The notes beneath the pieces were generated by a model that saw only the letters and a list, made by a program, of their open reading frames with translations, did not search any database and was not told the DNA's origin. Shown one piece after another: positions 49,582 to 59,166 of a DNA stretch of 64,000 nucleotides (its first letter is position 1; each line of letters opens with the position of its first letter). Origin of the DNA: Arthrobacter sp. MMS18-M83. Lineage in GTDB: Bacteria > Actinomycetota > Actinomycetes > Actinomycetales > Micrococcaceae. The translations under genes and the position numbers were made by a program. Where the stretch lies: NCBI RefSeq assembly GCF_026683955.1, contig NZ_CP113343.1, positions 2,170,001 to 2,234,000 of the forward strand, read 5' to 3'.

Positions 49582-51660
49582 CTACCTCCGGATATTGAGA
49601 ATGTGTGCCGGTTCTTTATGGGCGTCCAGCCGAACGTAGTTGTACTCGCCCCACTCCCAGCTTTCGCCGCTGACCAAATCATCCACCCAGAATCTTCCGT
49701 TGGCGGTGAAGTCGGCTGGATCCAGCGAAAGCGCGGACAGATCCAGGGTCACGGTGCTTTCCCTGGTGCCGTGGGGATCGACGTTTACAACAATGATCAA
49801 GGTGTCTTTGCTGCCGTCAGGCAAGGTCTTGTGCTTGGAGAACACGATGGTGGCGTCATCCGTGCTGTGGTGCAAGGTCAGGTTCTGCAGATCACCCAAG
49901 GCGGGGTGGGCCTTCCGGATGGCGTTAAGCCGTGTGATGTAGGGGGCGAGACTGTGCCCCGACGCTGCAGCGGCATCCCAGTCCCGGTCCTTGAACTCGT
50001 ATTTCTCGTTGTCGATGTACTCCTCGGCCCCCGGACGCGCCACGTGCTCGTACAGCTCGAATCCGGCGTAGACGCCCCAGAGCGGGCTCGCCGTGGCAGC
50101 CAATGCTGCGCGGATGCGGAACGCAGCCGGACCCCCGTATTGCAGGTATTCGGTGAGGATGTCAGGGGTGTTGACGAAGAAATTAGGCCTGAAGTATGCC
50201 GGGGAAACGTGGCTGACCTCTTGGAAATACGATTCCAGCTCGGTCTTGGTGTTCCGCCACGTGAAGTAGGTGTACGACTGCTGGAAGCCTGCCCGGCCGA
50301 GGGCGTGCATCATCGCCGGGCGGGTGAACGCCTCGGCTAGGAAAACGACGTCGGGGTGCTTCTTGTTGACCTTGCCGATCAGCCATTCCCAGAACCACAC
50401 CGGTTTGGTGTGGGGGTTGTCCACACGGAAAATCTTCACGCCGTGGCGCACCCACAGGAGGACAATCCGCAGGATTTCCTTGGACAGCCCGGCGGGATCG
50501 TTGTCGAAATTCAGCGGGTAGATGTCCTGGTATTTCTTGGGCGGGTTTTCGGCATAGGCGATGCTGCCGTCCACGCGGGTTGTGAACCATTCCGGGTTGG
50601 TCTTCACCCAGGGATGGTCCGGGGCGGCCTGCAGCGCCAGGTCCAGCGCCACCTCGAGTCCCAGCTCGTTGGCGCGGACCACAAAAGCGTCGAAATCCTC
50701 GAACGATCCCAGTTCCGGGTGGATGGCGTCGTGGCCGCCGGCCTCGGAGCCGATGGCCCACGGCGAGCCCGGATCCTGCGGGCCGGGAGTCAGGGTGTTG
50801 TTGCGGCCCTTACGGTGCTGAAAGCCAATCGGGTGGACGGGCGGCAGGTAGATGACGTCGAAGCCCATGTCCGCAACGGCGTCGAGCCGCTTGGCCGCCG
50901 ACGTGAAGTTGCCTGAGGTCCACGTTCCCGTGGCGGGGTCGAAAACGGCGCCCTCGGAACGTGGGAAGAATTCGTACCAGGCTCCACGGCCAGCAAGGTC
51001 ACGCTCCACCAGGAGCGGGTACTGTTCCGAGACGGTCACCATTTCTCGGATCGGCTGGCGCTCGACGACGGCGGCGACTTCTGCGCTGAAACCCGCGGCC
51101 AGGCGCTCCTCGGCAGTCTTCGAAGTATCGGCGAGGCCCTCAGAGGCGGCACGGAGGGTGCGCTTGTCCGCCGCGCCTCGAGTGCTCTCCTTAGCCGCTT
51201 CCGCCAGCAGCGCGACACCTTCAGCGAGCATCAGCTCCACGTCGATGCCGGCCTCAACCTTCACTTCGGCGTTGTGATGCCACGTGCCGTAGCGGTCGTG
51301 CCAGGCCTCGATCGCGAAAGTCCAGGCTCCGGGCGACGTCGGAGTCAGCAGCCCCTCCCAACGATCGGTTCCTTTACCACGCTCGCCCGGGGCCGGCGCG
51401 AGCCGGACACGCTGGCGCTCCTTGCCTTTGGGGTCCAGCAAAATAGCGCTCACCCCAAGCTGGTCGTGGCCCTCACGGAAAACCGTAGCGCCTACCACAA
51501 GGTCTTCACCCGGCAAGGCCTTGGCCGGAAACCGGCCTTCCTCGATCACTGGCTGGACAGCCGTGATGGGGAACCTGCCGAATCTGAGACCTTCGGTGAT
51601 ACCGGTCTTCTGCTTGGACTTGGATGCTGAGCTGGATCGCGGTGTTGCAGTAGTGGTCAC
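49582..51660 (-). CDS. glgE: Alpha-1,4-glucan:maltose-1-phosphate maltosyltransferase
   Basis: The start is set at GTG 51660 (VTTTATPRSSSASKSKQK). The frame continues 21 codons further without similarity. The 692-residue GH13_3 enzyme has the family N-domain (RFGRFPITAVQPVIEEGRFP), VIYLPPVHPIGFQHRKGRNN, the nucleophile Asp in KIFRVDNPHTKPV, acid Glu in VVFLAEAFTRP and YFTWRNTKTELESY. It transfers maltosyl units from maltose-1-phosphate to growing alpha-glucan. It heads the operon, divergent from glgP. Confidence 0.95.
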   Translation of the reverse strand: MTTTATPRSSSASKSKQKTGITEGLRFGRFPITAVQPVIEEGRFPAKALPGEDLVVGATVFREGHDQLGVSAILLDPKGKERQRVRLAPAPGERGKGTDRWEGLLTPTSPGAWTFAIEAWHDRYGTWHHNAEVKVEAGIDVELMLAEGVALLAEAAKESTRGAADKRTLRAASEGLADTSKTAEERLAAGFSAEVAAVVERQPIREMVTVSEQYPLLVERDLAGRGAWYEFFPRSEGAVFDPATGTWTSGNFTSAAKRLDAVADMGFDVIYLPPVHPIGFQHRKGRNNTLTPGPQDPGSPWAIGSEAGGHDAIHPELGSFEDFDAFVVRANELGLEVALDLALQAAPDHPWVKTNPEWFTTRVDGSIAYAENPPKKYQDIYPLNFDNDPAGLSKEILRIVLLWVRHGVKIFRVDNPHTKPVWFWEWLIGKVNKKHPDVVFLAEAFTRPAMMHALGRAGFQQSYTYFTWRNTKTELESYFQEVSHVSPAYFRPNFFVNTPDILTEYLQYGGPAAFRIRAALAATASPLWGVYAGFELYEHVARPGAEEYIDNEKYEFKDRDWDAAAASGHSLAPYITRLNAIRKAHPALGDLQNLTLHHSTDDATIVFSKHKTLPDGSKDTLIIVVNVDPHGTRESTVTLDLSALSLDPADFTANGRFWVDDLVSGESWEWGEYNYVRLDAHKEPAHILNIRR

Positions 51661-51791
51661 AACCTCGACGTTAGCGAGAAAAATCACATTTTGCGAAGAG
51701 GTGCTCCGGACTCTTCGGCGCAATGTGTCATTTACCTAAAAGAAACCGAAAGCTGTTCCTGCTGTCCACCGAGTGGATTAGTGTGGCGCTC

Positions 51792-54410
51792 GTGAAGGCA
51801 ATTCGAAGGTTTACAGTCCGTACCTTGCTCCCCGAGCCGATCCGGCCACTGGCGCGTCTCGCGACGAACCTACGTTGGTCTTGGCACCGGCCTACCCGCG
51901 AACTCTTTGCGAGCCTCGACCACGAATTGTGGGAGGAGAGTCGCCACGATCCCATTAGTCTGCTCGGGTCAATAGGCCGTGAGCAGCTGTACCAACTTGC
52001 CTCCAACAACGATCTTGTTGAGCGTGTGCAGCACGCGGCTGCGGATCTTGACCGGTACCTGAGCGAGCCGCGCTGGTACCAGGGCCTCGGTCCGGATGCT
52101 CCGGCGTGCATCGCCTATTTCTCCCCCGAGTTCGGCATCACCGAGGTGCTTCCGCAGTATTCCGGGGGCCTGGGGATCCTGGCCGGAGACCACTTGAAGG
52201 CCGCGTCGGACCTGGGCGTGCCGCTGATCGGCGTCGGGCTGCTCTACCAGGCGGGCTATTTCAAGCAGTCCCTTTCGCGGGACGCCTGGCAGCAGGAAAC
52301 GTATCCGGTGCTGGACCCTGACGGACTGCCGCTGACGTTGCTGCGCGAACCCTCCGAGGACGGCACCGGCAAGCCAGTGTTGATCTCGCTGCCGCTGCCC
52401 AACGGACGCAAGCTTAACGCGCACATCTGGCGTGCCGACGTTGGACGCGTTCCGCTCCTGCTGCTCGATTCGAACGTGCCCGCCAACGATGACGCGGCGC
52501 GCGGGATCACGGACCGCCTCTACGGCGGGGGCGGTGACCACCGGCTGCAGCAGGAACTCCTGCTGGGCATGGGCGGGGTGAAGGCGCTGCGCGTCCACCA
52601 GCGCCTCACGGGCACCCCGGCTCCGGAGGTGTTCCACACCAACGAGGGCCATGCCGGTTTCCTGGGCGTCGAACGGATCCAGGAGCTCATGTCCTCCGAG
52701 GCCCCGCTGACGTGGTCCGAGGCCCTGGCCGCGGGGCGTGCGTCCACGGTGTTCACCACGCACACCCCGGTACCTGCCGGGATCGACCGCTTCGAGGCCG
52801 TGCAGATCAGGCACTTCTTCGAAGCAGGCCTGGCACCGGATGTTCCGGTGGACAAGGTCCTGGAACTGGGCCGGGAGAACTACGACGGCGGCAACCCCGC
52901 GGTGTTCAACATGGCCGTCATGGGCCTGCGCCTGGCGCAGCGGGCCAACGGCGTGGCCAAGCTGCACGGCGTGGTGTCCCGCGAGATGTTCTCCGGGCTC
53001 TGGCCGGGCTTTGACCACTCCGAAATCCCCATCACCTCGGTCACCAACGGCGTGCACGTGCCCTCCTGGGTGGATCCGCGCATCTCCGCGTTGGCCCGCA
53101 AGCAGTTCGGAACCGAGGCCGAGGCCTTGGGCCGTTGGGACCTTGCCTACAACGTCAGCGACGAGGACGTGTGGCGACTTCGCCGGGAGCTTCGCGTGTC
53201 GCTCGTGGAAGACGTCCGACGCCGGCTCCGGGCAGCGTGGAAGAAGCGCGGCGCCGCGGATGCGGAACTGGGCTGGACGGACACCGTGCTGGACCCGGAC
53301 GTGTTGACGATCGGCTTCGCCCGGCGCGTGCCGACGTACAAGCGGCTCACCCTCATGCTCCGGGACCCGGCCCGCCTCAAGGCGCTGCTGCTGCACCCCA
53401 AGCACCCCATCCAGCTGGTCATCGCCGGCAAGTCCCACCCGGCGGATGACGCGGGCAAGAAGATGATCCAGGACCTGGTGAAGTTCACCGACGACCCCGC
53501 CGTCCGGCACCGGATCGTGTTCCTGCCCAACTACGACATCGCCATGGCCCGCACCCTGTTCCCGGGCTGCGACGTGTGGCTGAACAACCCGCTCCGGCCC
53601 CTGGAGGCCTGCGGGACCTCCGGCATGAAGGCGGCCATCAACGGTTCCCTGAACCTGTCCGTGCTGGACGGCTGGTGGGATGAGATGTACGACGGCGAGA
53701 ACGGCTGGGCGATCCCCACCGCCAACAACGACGCATCCCCCTCCGAACGCGACGACATCGAGGCCGCGGCCCTCTACGAGCTCCTGGAGACCCAGGTGGC
53801 CCCGCGTTTCTACGGTTCCACGGTCTCCGCAGATGCCGGCGCGGCGGGTCCCTCCCAGTCCGGCCCGGAAACCATCCCGACGCACTGGGTCTCCATGATC
53901 AAGCACACCCTGGCCCATCTTGGCCCCGCGGTCTCGGCCGACCGCATGCTCCAGGACTACGTCAACACCCTCTACCGCCCGGCAGCGGAGTCAGGACGGC
54001 GTGCCGTAGCCGGTTCATTCAAGGAGGCGAAGGAACTGGCAGCCTGGATCACGAAGATCCGCAACGCCTGGCCGCAGCTGATCGTGGAACACGTCGACTC
54101 CGTCGGCGTCACCGAAGAGCCACAGATCGGCGACACCCTCCAGGTCAACGCCTACATCGCCCTGCACAACCTGACACCGGACGACGTCAGCGTGGAGGTG
54201 GCCTACGGCCGGGCCGAAGAAAGCGATGAGCTGGAGGACATCGCCGTGGCCGAACTGAGCTCGTTTGAGGACCTTGGCAACGGGCGCCACCTGTTCACCG
54301 GCTCCATCCTGATCAACCGCTCCGGATCCTTCGGCTACACCGTCCGCGTGTTCCCGAAGCACCCCTCCCTGGCCTCGAAGGCCGAACTGGGGCTGATCGT
54401 CAACGCGTAG
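51792..54410 (+). CDS. glgP: Alpha-glucan (glycogen) phosphorylase with DUF3417 N-domain
   Basis: I choose GTG 51792 (VKAIRRFTVRTLLPEPIRPL); GTG 51783 is nearly equal. The 872-residue GT35 enzyme of the shorter, Thermus-like type begins with DUF3417 (LARLATNLRWSWHRPTRELF). It shows GGLGILAGDHLKAASDLGVP, FTTHTPVPAGIDRF and YNVSDEDVWR, and near the end the PLP-binding region NPLRPLEACGTSGMKAAING with its Lys. It releases glucose-1-phosphate from glycogen ends. It is divergent from glgE, which builds the same polymer, across about 130 bases of shared upstream sequence. Confidence 0.95.
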   Translation: MKAIRRFTVRTLLPEPIRPLARLATNLRWSWHRPTRELFASLDHELWEESRHDPISLLGSIGREQLYQLASNNDLVERVQHAAADLDRYLSEPRWYQGLGPDAPACIAYFSPEFGITEVLPQYSGGLGILAGDHLKAASDLGVPLIGVGLLYQAGYFKQSLSRDAWQQETYPVLDPDGLPLTLLREPSEDGTGKPVLISLPLPNGRKLNAHIWRADVGRVPLLLLDSNVPANDDAARGITDRLYGGGGDHRLQQELLLGMGGVKALRVHQRLTGTPAPEVFHTNEGHAGFLGVERIQELMSSEAPLTWSEALAAGRASTVFTTHTPVPAGIDRFEAVQIRHFFEAGLAPDVPVDKVLELGRENYDGGNPAVFNMAVMGLRLAQRANGVAKLHGVVSREMFSGLWPGFDHSEIPITSVTNGVHVPSWVDPRISALARKQFGTEAEALGRWDLAYNVSDEDVWRLRRELRVSLVEDVRRRLRAAWKKRGAADAELGWTDTVLDPDVLTIGFARRVPTYKRLTLMLRDPARLKALLLHPKHPIQLVIAGKSHPADDAGKKMIQDLVKFTDDPAVRHRIVFLPNYDIAMARTLFPGCDVWLNNPLRPLEACGTSGMKAAINGSLNLSVLDGWWDEMYDGENGWAIPTANNDASPSERDDIEAAALYELLETQVAPRFYGSTVSADAGAAGPSQSGPETIPTHWVSMIKHTLAHLGPAVSADRMLQDYVNTLYRPAAESGRRAVAGSFKEAKELAAWITKIRNAWPQLIVEHVDSVGVTEEPQIGDTLQVNAYIALHNLTPDDVSVEVAYGRAEESDELEDIAVAELSSFEDLGNGRHLFTGSILINRSGSFGYTVRVFPKHPSLASKAELGLIVNA

Positions 54411-54445
54411 CGGCTTACCGGGCCCAGCTGGCTCGGCTTGGTTCG

Positions 54446-54805
54446 CTACTGCTGGAAGACCGCGATGACGGCCAGGTCCCGCCCGGCGTAGGTTTCGGCG
54501 TCCTGGAGGATTTCGCAAACCACCCCGAAGGACCGGTCCGTCCGGTAGGCGGCGGGAACCTGCCAAATCAACGTGACGGGTGGCTGGTCATCCTCAGAGA
54601 CGCTGTCTGCGAAATCGTGGAGTGAATCGTTGAGGGCGTCAAGGTCCACGCCGTAGTACTCCGGGAAATCGAGCACCTGGCCGAAGACTTCCAAGACGGC
54701 GTGTTTGCTTGCTGCTGAGGGCACCATCACGGTGCGGCGGCCGGCGTCGGACACTTGTTCCTGCAGTTCTTCCAGCGTCCACGTGTCGGCGGAATAGATC
54801 TTCAT
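54446..54805 (-). CDS. Barstar-family RNase inhibitor-like protein
   Basis: The 119-residue acidic protein has the barstar core: VMVPSAASKHAVLEVFGQVL, then the diagnostic FPEYYGVDLDALNDSLHDF and a C-terminal RDLAVIAVFQQ strand. Barstar inhibits secreted guanyl-specific RNases by covering their active site. No barnase-type RNase gene is visible nearby. It follows glgX closely and begins seven bases after the short frame that looks like the glgX 3' end, so it may be part of the glgX transcript. Confidence 0.85.
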   Translation of the reverse strand: MKIYSADTWTLEELQEQVSDAGRRTVMVPSAASKHAVLEVFGQVLDFPEYYGVDLDALNDSLHDFADSVSEDDQPPVTLIWQVPAAYRTDRSFGVVCEILQDAETYAGRDLAVIAVFQQ

Positions 54806-54812
54806 GGTGTCC

Positions 54813-54929
54813 CTACGTGCGGTAGACGTTGATGGTGTTGCCTTGTACGACTTCCCGCTCGCCCGCGGCGACCAGCGCTCCCTGCCTGCGGTCGTTGAGC
54901 TCGGAAGTAGTCAGGCGCAGTTCGAACAT
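54813..54929 (-). other. Out-of-frame 3' end of glgX (38 codons)
   Basis: From ATG 54929 this frame reads MFELRLTTSELNDRRQGALV, then REVVQGNTINVYRT. It looks like the last beta-strands of a GlgX C-domain (…TINVYR-type end), but it is one base out of phase with the main glgX frame, which stops at 54911 as EAVCSNCA. Either glgX suffered a frameshift near 54925 or this is an independent short gene. Confidence 0.5.
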
Positions 54930-56917
54930 ACGGCTTCCCCGCCGGATTCGGCGATCAGTTTAGGCAGGACGACCTTCTTGTCATCCTTGTTCCCATTGAT
55001 CACGATCAATCCGCGGTAGGAGCCGCCCTCCGAGCTCATCAGGAGCTGCACAATCCGAAGGGAGGGGTCGTGCCAACGGGCCGCCGTCATGGGCTGGCCC
55101 TTCTCGTCAAACCATTCCAGGCCCGTCCGGCTGTCCGGGAAGCCTGGATCCTGGGCCTGCATGAACTCCTTGCGGAGCCGGACCACCCGTTTGGTGCTCC
55201 GGAGCATCTCATGGGATTCGGGTGTCTGGGTCCAGTCGATCCACGTGAGCTGGTTGTCCTGGCAGTAGGCGTTGTTGTTGCCCTGCTGTGTGCGTCCGAG
55301 TTCATCGCCGGCAGTGATCATGGGTACGCCGATGGAGAGCATCAACGTGGTCATGAGGTTCCGCTTGGAAAGGGCACGCGCGGCGAGAATCGTCTCGTTT
55401 TCCGTGCGGCCTTCGAATCCGTGGTTGTAGCTGCGGTTATCGCTGTGGCCGTCACGGTTCTGTTCGCCGTTGGCCTCGTTGTGTTTGCGGTCGTAGGACA
55501 CCAGGTCGGCGAGGGTGAAGCCATCATGGGCCGTGATGAAGTTCAGCGAGGCGAGCCTGGAGCGTCCCGAGGGTTCAAAGACCCGGGTGGAACCCGTCAA
55601 GGCGTCGGCAAGGACTCCCACGCTGCCCCCCGACATCCCGGCTTCGGCAGCGCCCCGGTCCGAAAGCCAGAAGCGGCGTACGCCGTCGCGGAAGTGATCG
55701 TTCCAGTCCACCCACCCTTTGGGGAACCGCCCGGTCTGCCAGCCGCCGTAGCCAACATCCCATGGTTCGGAAATGAGCTTCGATCTGGAAAGCACCGGAT
55801 CCTCGGCGATCCGTGTGAGGAAAGGGTGCTGGGGATCGAACTCATTGCCCGCGTTGCGGCACAGGGTCACGGCAAGGTCGAAGCGAAAGCCGTCGATGTG
55901 GAATTCGTCCACCCAATAGCGCAACGAATCAATAGCCAGGTCCACTACCCTGGGCTCGGCGAAGTTGAGGGTGTTGCCGCAGCCGGTCGTGTCAAGGTAT
56001 CGGCCGTGGGCATCGTGGCGATAGTACTGCCGCTCCCCCAGGCCCCTGAAACTGATGGTGTCGCCGTCGGGTCCGCCTTCCGCCGTGTGGTTGTAGACGA
56101 CGTCGAGGATCACTTCGATCCCGGCCGCATGCAGGATTTTCACCATGCCTTTGAATTCGTCCTGGACGGCATGGGGCCCGGCCTGCTGGGCGGCTTGCGT
56201 GGCATAGTCCGCGTGGGGGGCAAAGAACGCGGCAGTGTTGTAGCCCCAGTAGTTGGTCAGGCCGAGGTTCTGCAGGTGCTGTTCGTCTACGTGGAAATGA
56301 ATGGGCAGCAATTGGACGGACGTCACCCCCAACGATTGGAAATGCTCGATCATGGCCGGGTGTGCCATGCCGGCATACGTTCCGCGGAGGTTCGCGGGGA
56401 TATCCGGGTGCAGGATGCTTTGGCCGCGGACATGTGCCTCGTAGACGATGGTGTCCCGCCACGGGGTGCGAAGCGGTCGGTCGTCACCCCAATCAAAAGC
56501 GGAGTCCATGCGGACTGAGCTCAGCAGCTCTCCGCGCTGGTGCACCGCCCGGCCGTAGGGATCGAGCAGCAGCTGCTCGGCGTCGTCGGCGTCAAAGTCC
56601 AGAGCGGGAACGGAGAGTGGCAGCGCGTCCCCAACCGGCGCGGCGCGGAAGCCGTACCGGGTGCCAGGCGGCAGCCCATCCAGGATGCCGTAGTGCACGC
56701 CATCGGCGAACCTGGGCAACGTGTGGACTTTCCAGGAATCGCCGGGGGCCTTGTAGGCGATTTCGACTCGAGCGAGACCGGGGGCCCAGACGGCGACATT
56801 GACCCTGTCTGCGGGGGTGTGTCCGTCGAGGCTCCCAGACCGCGGAATACTTAACCCGAGCGGCGACGGCCGCGAGGCGTCCACTGTAGATGCTGTGTCA
56901 AAAATCGGCATTACCAT
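54911..56917 (-). CDS. glgX: Glycogen debranching enzyme, apparently frameshifted at the 3' end
   Basis: The 668-residue GH13_11 enzyme hydrolyses alpha-1,6 branches of glycogen trimmed by phosphorylase. It contains an N-terminal CBM48 (NVAVWAPGLARVEIAYKAPG), VTSVQLLPIHFHVDEQHLQ, ILDVVYNHTAEGGPDG, the nucleophile Asp in FHIDGFRFDLAVTLCRN and FITAHDGFTLADLVSYD. The start is ATG 56917 or 56911. The predicted C-terminus SGGEAVCSNCA is unlike GlgX, and the expected strands are found one base out of phase at 54813-54929. The catalytic domain is complete, so activity may be kept. Confidence 0.9.
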   Translation of the reverse strand: MVMPIFDTASTVDASRPSPLGLSIPRSGSLDGHTPADRVNVAVWAPGLARVEIAYKAPGDSWKVHTLPRFADGVHYGILDGLPPGTRYGFRAAPVGDALPLSVPALDFDADDAEQLLLDPYGRAVHQRGELLSSVRMDSAFDWGDDRPLRTPWRDTIVYEAHVRGQSILHPDIPANLRGTYAGMAHPAMIEHFQSLGVTSVQLLPIHFHVDEQHLQNLGLTNYWGYNTAAFFAPHADYATQAAQQAGPHAVQDEFKGMVKILHAAGIEVILDVVYNHTAEGGPDGDTISFRGLGERQYYRHDAHGRYLDTTGCGNTLNFAEPRVVDLAIDSLRYWVDEFHIDGFRFDLAVTLCRNAGNEFDPQHPFLTRIAEDPVLSRSKLISEPWDVGYGGWQTGRFPKGWVDWNDHFRDGVRRFWLSDRGAAEAGMSGGSVGVLADALTGSTRVFEPSGRSRLASLNFITAHDGFTLADLVSYDRKHNEANGEQNRDGHSDNRSYNHGFEGRTENETILAARALSKRNLMTTLMLSIGVPMITAGDELGRTQQGNNNAYCQDNQLTWIDWTQTPESHEMLRSTKRVVRLRKEFMQAQDPGFPDSRTGLEWFDEKGQPMTAARWHDPSLRIVQLLMSSEGGSYRGLIVINGNKDDKKVVLPKLIAESGGEAVCSNCA

Positions 56918-57199
56918 TAGTTGAGAGTTTAGTCTCCGACGCCAATTCTCCCCTGCCCGCGCTTCATATGACAGTGCGCGTGCCCATTAGTCGTAGCGCC
57001 ACTGGCAGCCTGTGCGAAGGCAAACATGCCGCTCACCTGCTGAAACGTCGTATCTTCCGGCTTTCTGGTCATTTCGCGAACCGGGCGCCCACCCCTGATT
57101 GTGTCGAATGGGCCGAATGCGCCCGTCCAAAGGTGGATGAGTTCCTATCCTCCCCACGGTCGTTGCATACTTTGCCTATACACCAATGTGGAGGTAATT

Positions 57200-58012
57200 G
57201 TGCGAATCGCCCTTGCTCAAATCATCAGCGGCCGCGAGCTGGCGGACAACCTGGTCCTGTTGGAAGACTATGCCCGCCGAGCCAAGGAAGGCGGCGCTGA
57301 ACTGGTGGTATTCCCGGAAGCGACCATGCGGGCGTTCGGGAATTCCCTACTCGACATCGCCGAGCCCTTGGATGGGCCATGGGCCAATCGGGTGCGGCAG
57401 ATTGCCCGGGAACTTGGGATCGTGATCGTGGCCGGAATGTTCACCCCGGGAGTGTCCTCCGACGGCAGTGGCAACGGCAAAGTCCGGAACACCCTGCTTG
57501 CCACCGGCCCCGGAGTGGACACCAGCTACGATAAGATCCACCTCTTCGATGCCTTCGGTTTCGCGGAATCGGACACCGTCGATGCAGGAACCGATCCGGT
57601 GACGTTCGACGCCGGAGGCCTCACCTTCGGTCTGGCCACCTGCTACGACGTCCGTTTCCCAGCCCTCTTTACCGCCAATGCCGAGCGCGGCGCCGACGTG
57701 AATATTGTGTCCGCGTCCTGGGGCGCAGGCCCAGGCAAAGCCGAACAGTGGAAGTTGCTTGCGCGGGCCCGGGCGATCGACACCACAACCTTCGTGCTCG
57801 CATGCGGCCAGGGCGACCCCGCGAGCCAAGGCATCGAGCCCAAAGGTGCCGCACCGACCGGAGTGGGGCACTCCGTCGTCGTGTCCCCTTTGGGGGCCGT
57901 GCTGGAAGAGCTCGACGCCGAACCTGGCCTCTTGTTCGCGGAGCTGGATGCCGCCGTCGTCGAGGACGCGCGGGTCAAGCTCCCGGTCCTGGCGAACCGC
58001 CGCAACTTTTAG
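57200..58012 (+). CDS. Carbon-nitrogen hydrolase (nitrilase / omega-amidase-like)
   Basis: The start is GTG 57200 (VRIALAQIISGRELADNLVL), with GGAGG six bases upstream. The 270-residue protein has the Glu-Lys-Cys triad of the superfamily: Glu in LVVFPEATMRAFG, Lys in TSYDKIHLFDAFGF and Cys in FGLATCYDVRFP. The branch containing YDKIHLFD and CYDVRFP hydrolyses deaminated glutathione or omega-amides (Nit1/Nit2-like). It is a single gene between glgX (divergent) and rlmB (convergent). Confidence 0.9.
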   Translation: MRIALAQIISGRELADNLVLLEDYARRAKEGGAELVVFPEATMRAFGNSLLDIAEPLDGPWANRVRQIARELGIVIVAGMFTPGVSSDGSGNGKVRNTLLATGPGVDTSYDKIHLFDAFGFAESDTVDAGTDPVTFDAGGLTFGLATCYDVRFPALFTANAERGADVNIVSASWGAGPGKAEQWKLLARARAIDTTTFVLACGQGDPASQGIEPKGAAPTGVGHSVVVSPLGAVLEELDAEPGLLFAELDAAVVEDARVKLPVLANRRNF

Positions 58013-58021
58013 GGCAAACAG

Positions 58022-58092
58022 CGACGCTCGCCCACCGGGATGAAGTGAGCGAGCGTTGCTGTGTAAGCGGTCAAAAGTGAACGAGCGTCGGC
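58022..58092. repeat. Intergenic inverted repeat with ACGCTCGCTCAC core
   Basis: CAGCGACGCTCGCCCAC and GTGAGCGAGCGTTGCTG (15 of 17 bases complementary) form a stem around CGGGATGAA. A third copy, GAACGAGCGTCGG, follows at about 58080. It lies between convergent genes and may act as a bidirectional terminator. The core also occurs at 37897-37942. Confidence 0.5.
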
Positions 58093-59087
58093 TACTTGGT
58101 GGCGCGCTGCCTTGAGACTTCGTACAACGAGATGCCCACTGCCATGGAGGCGTTGAGCGATTCCATGGCCGAGTCGATCGGGATGGAGATGATCTGGTCG
58201 CAGTTTTCGCGGACGAGGCGGCTGAGGCCCTTGCCCTCGGAACCCACCACGATACAGACGGGATCGGTGGCCAAGGAAAGATCCGGCAGCGAGACGTCGC
58301 CGTCGCCATCAAGGCCCAGCACGAAGATGCCCATCTGCTTGAACTGCTTGAGGGCGTTGTTCAGGTTGGCAGCCCGGGCCACGGGGACGCGGACTGCCGC
58401 ACCTGCGCTGGTCTTCCATGCCGAAGCGGTGACGCCGACGGAACGGCGCTCCGGGACAATGACGCCGTGGCCGCTGAAGGCGGAAACGGAGCGGATGATG
58501 GCGCCCAGGTTGCGGGGATCAGTAATGCCGTCGAGTGCAACGAAGAGGGGTGCGTTGGGGATGTAGCCCTTCTTCCACTTGGCGACCGTCTGCTCGGCGA
58601 GGTCGTAGGCGTCCTGGTATTCGTACGGCGGGATCTGCAGTACGAGGCCCTGGTGGACGGCGTCTTCCGTCATACGGTCCAGCTCGGGCTTACCGGTTTC
58701 CAGCAGCGGGATGCCACGTTCGGCAGCGAGCTTGAGGGACTCTTTGACGCGATCGTCCATCTCGATCCGGATAGCCACGTGCAGCGCCTTCGCGGGGATT
58801 CCGGCGCGCAGCGCCTCCACCACGGAGTTGCGTCCGGTGACTACTTCCTCGGTAGCGCGACCCTTCGGGCCCGAGCGGGCGCCCGGGTTGGAGCGGCTGG
58901 TGCCCCCGGCTGCACGCTTGGCTGCCGAGCGCTCAGCGAGCTGCCTGCTCTTGTAAGCCTTGTGATATTCGCGGTCCTCGGCTTTAGGGGTTGGACCCCT
59001 GCCTTCCAAGGCCTTTCGACCGTGGCCACCGGTTCCAGTGGTGGGGCCCTTCTTCTTTTTGACAGCCCGGCGACCGTTGTTGGCCAT
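58092..59087 (-). CDS. rlmB: 23S rRNA (guanosine-2251-2'-O)-methyltransferase
   Basis: The start is ATG 59087 (MANNGRRAVKKKKGPTTG). The 331-residue SpoU/TrmH-family protein has a basic disordered N-extension (about 90 residues, common in actinobacteria), a substrate-binding domain starting EEVVTGRNSVVEALRAG, then the trefoil-knot methyltransferase with ALDGITDPRNLGAIIRSVSA, CIVVGSEGKGLSRLVRENCD and ISIPIDSAMESLNASMAVGI. Knot motifs 1-3 are complete. It follows cysS, a gene order typical of actinobacteria. Confidence 0.93.
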   Translation of the reverse strand: MANNGRRAVKKKKGPTTGTGGHGRKALEGRGPTPKAEDREYHKAYKSRQLAERSAAKRAAGGTSRSNPGARSGPKGRATEEVVTGRNSVVEALRAGIPAKALHVAIRIEMDDRVKESLKLAAERGIPLLETGKPELDRMTEDAVHQGLVLQIPPYEYQDAYDLAEQTVAKWKKGYIPNAPLFVALDGITDPRNLGAIIRSVSAFSGHGVIVPERRSVGVTASAWKTSAGAAVRVPVARAANLNNALKQFKQMGIFVLGLDGDGDVSLPDLSLATDPVCIVVGSEGKGLSRLVRENCDQIISIPIDSAMESLNASMAVGISLYEVSRQRATK

Positions 59088-59166
59088 GAAATCCACCCTT
59101 GATTGTGTTGAGTACGTCTGCAATCAAGTCTACTGAATCAACTTAAATCGGGACGACGGCCCCTCT

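Noticed and set aside
51969..53918. A 649-codon open frame opposite glgP
   Set aside because: It is a third-position G/C shadow of glgP; its translation is low-complexity Arg/His/Gly-rich with no family motif.
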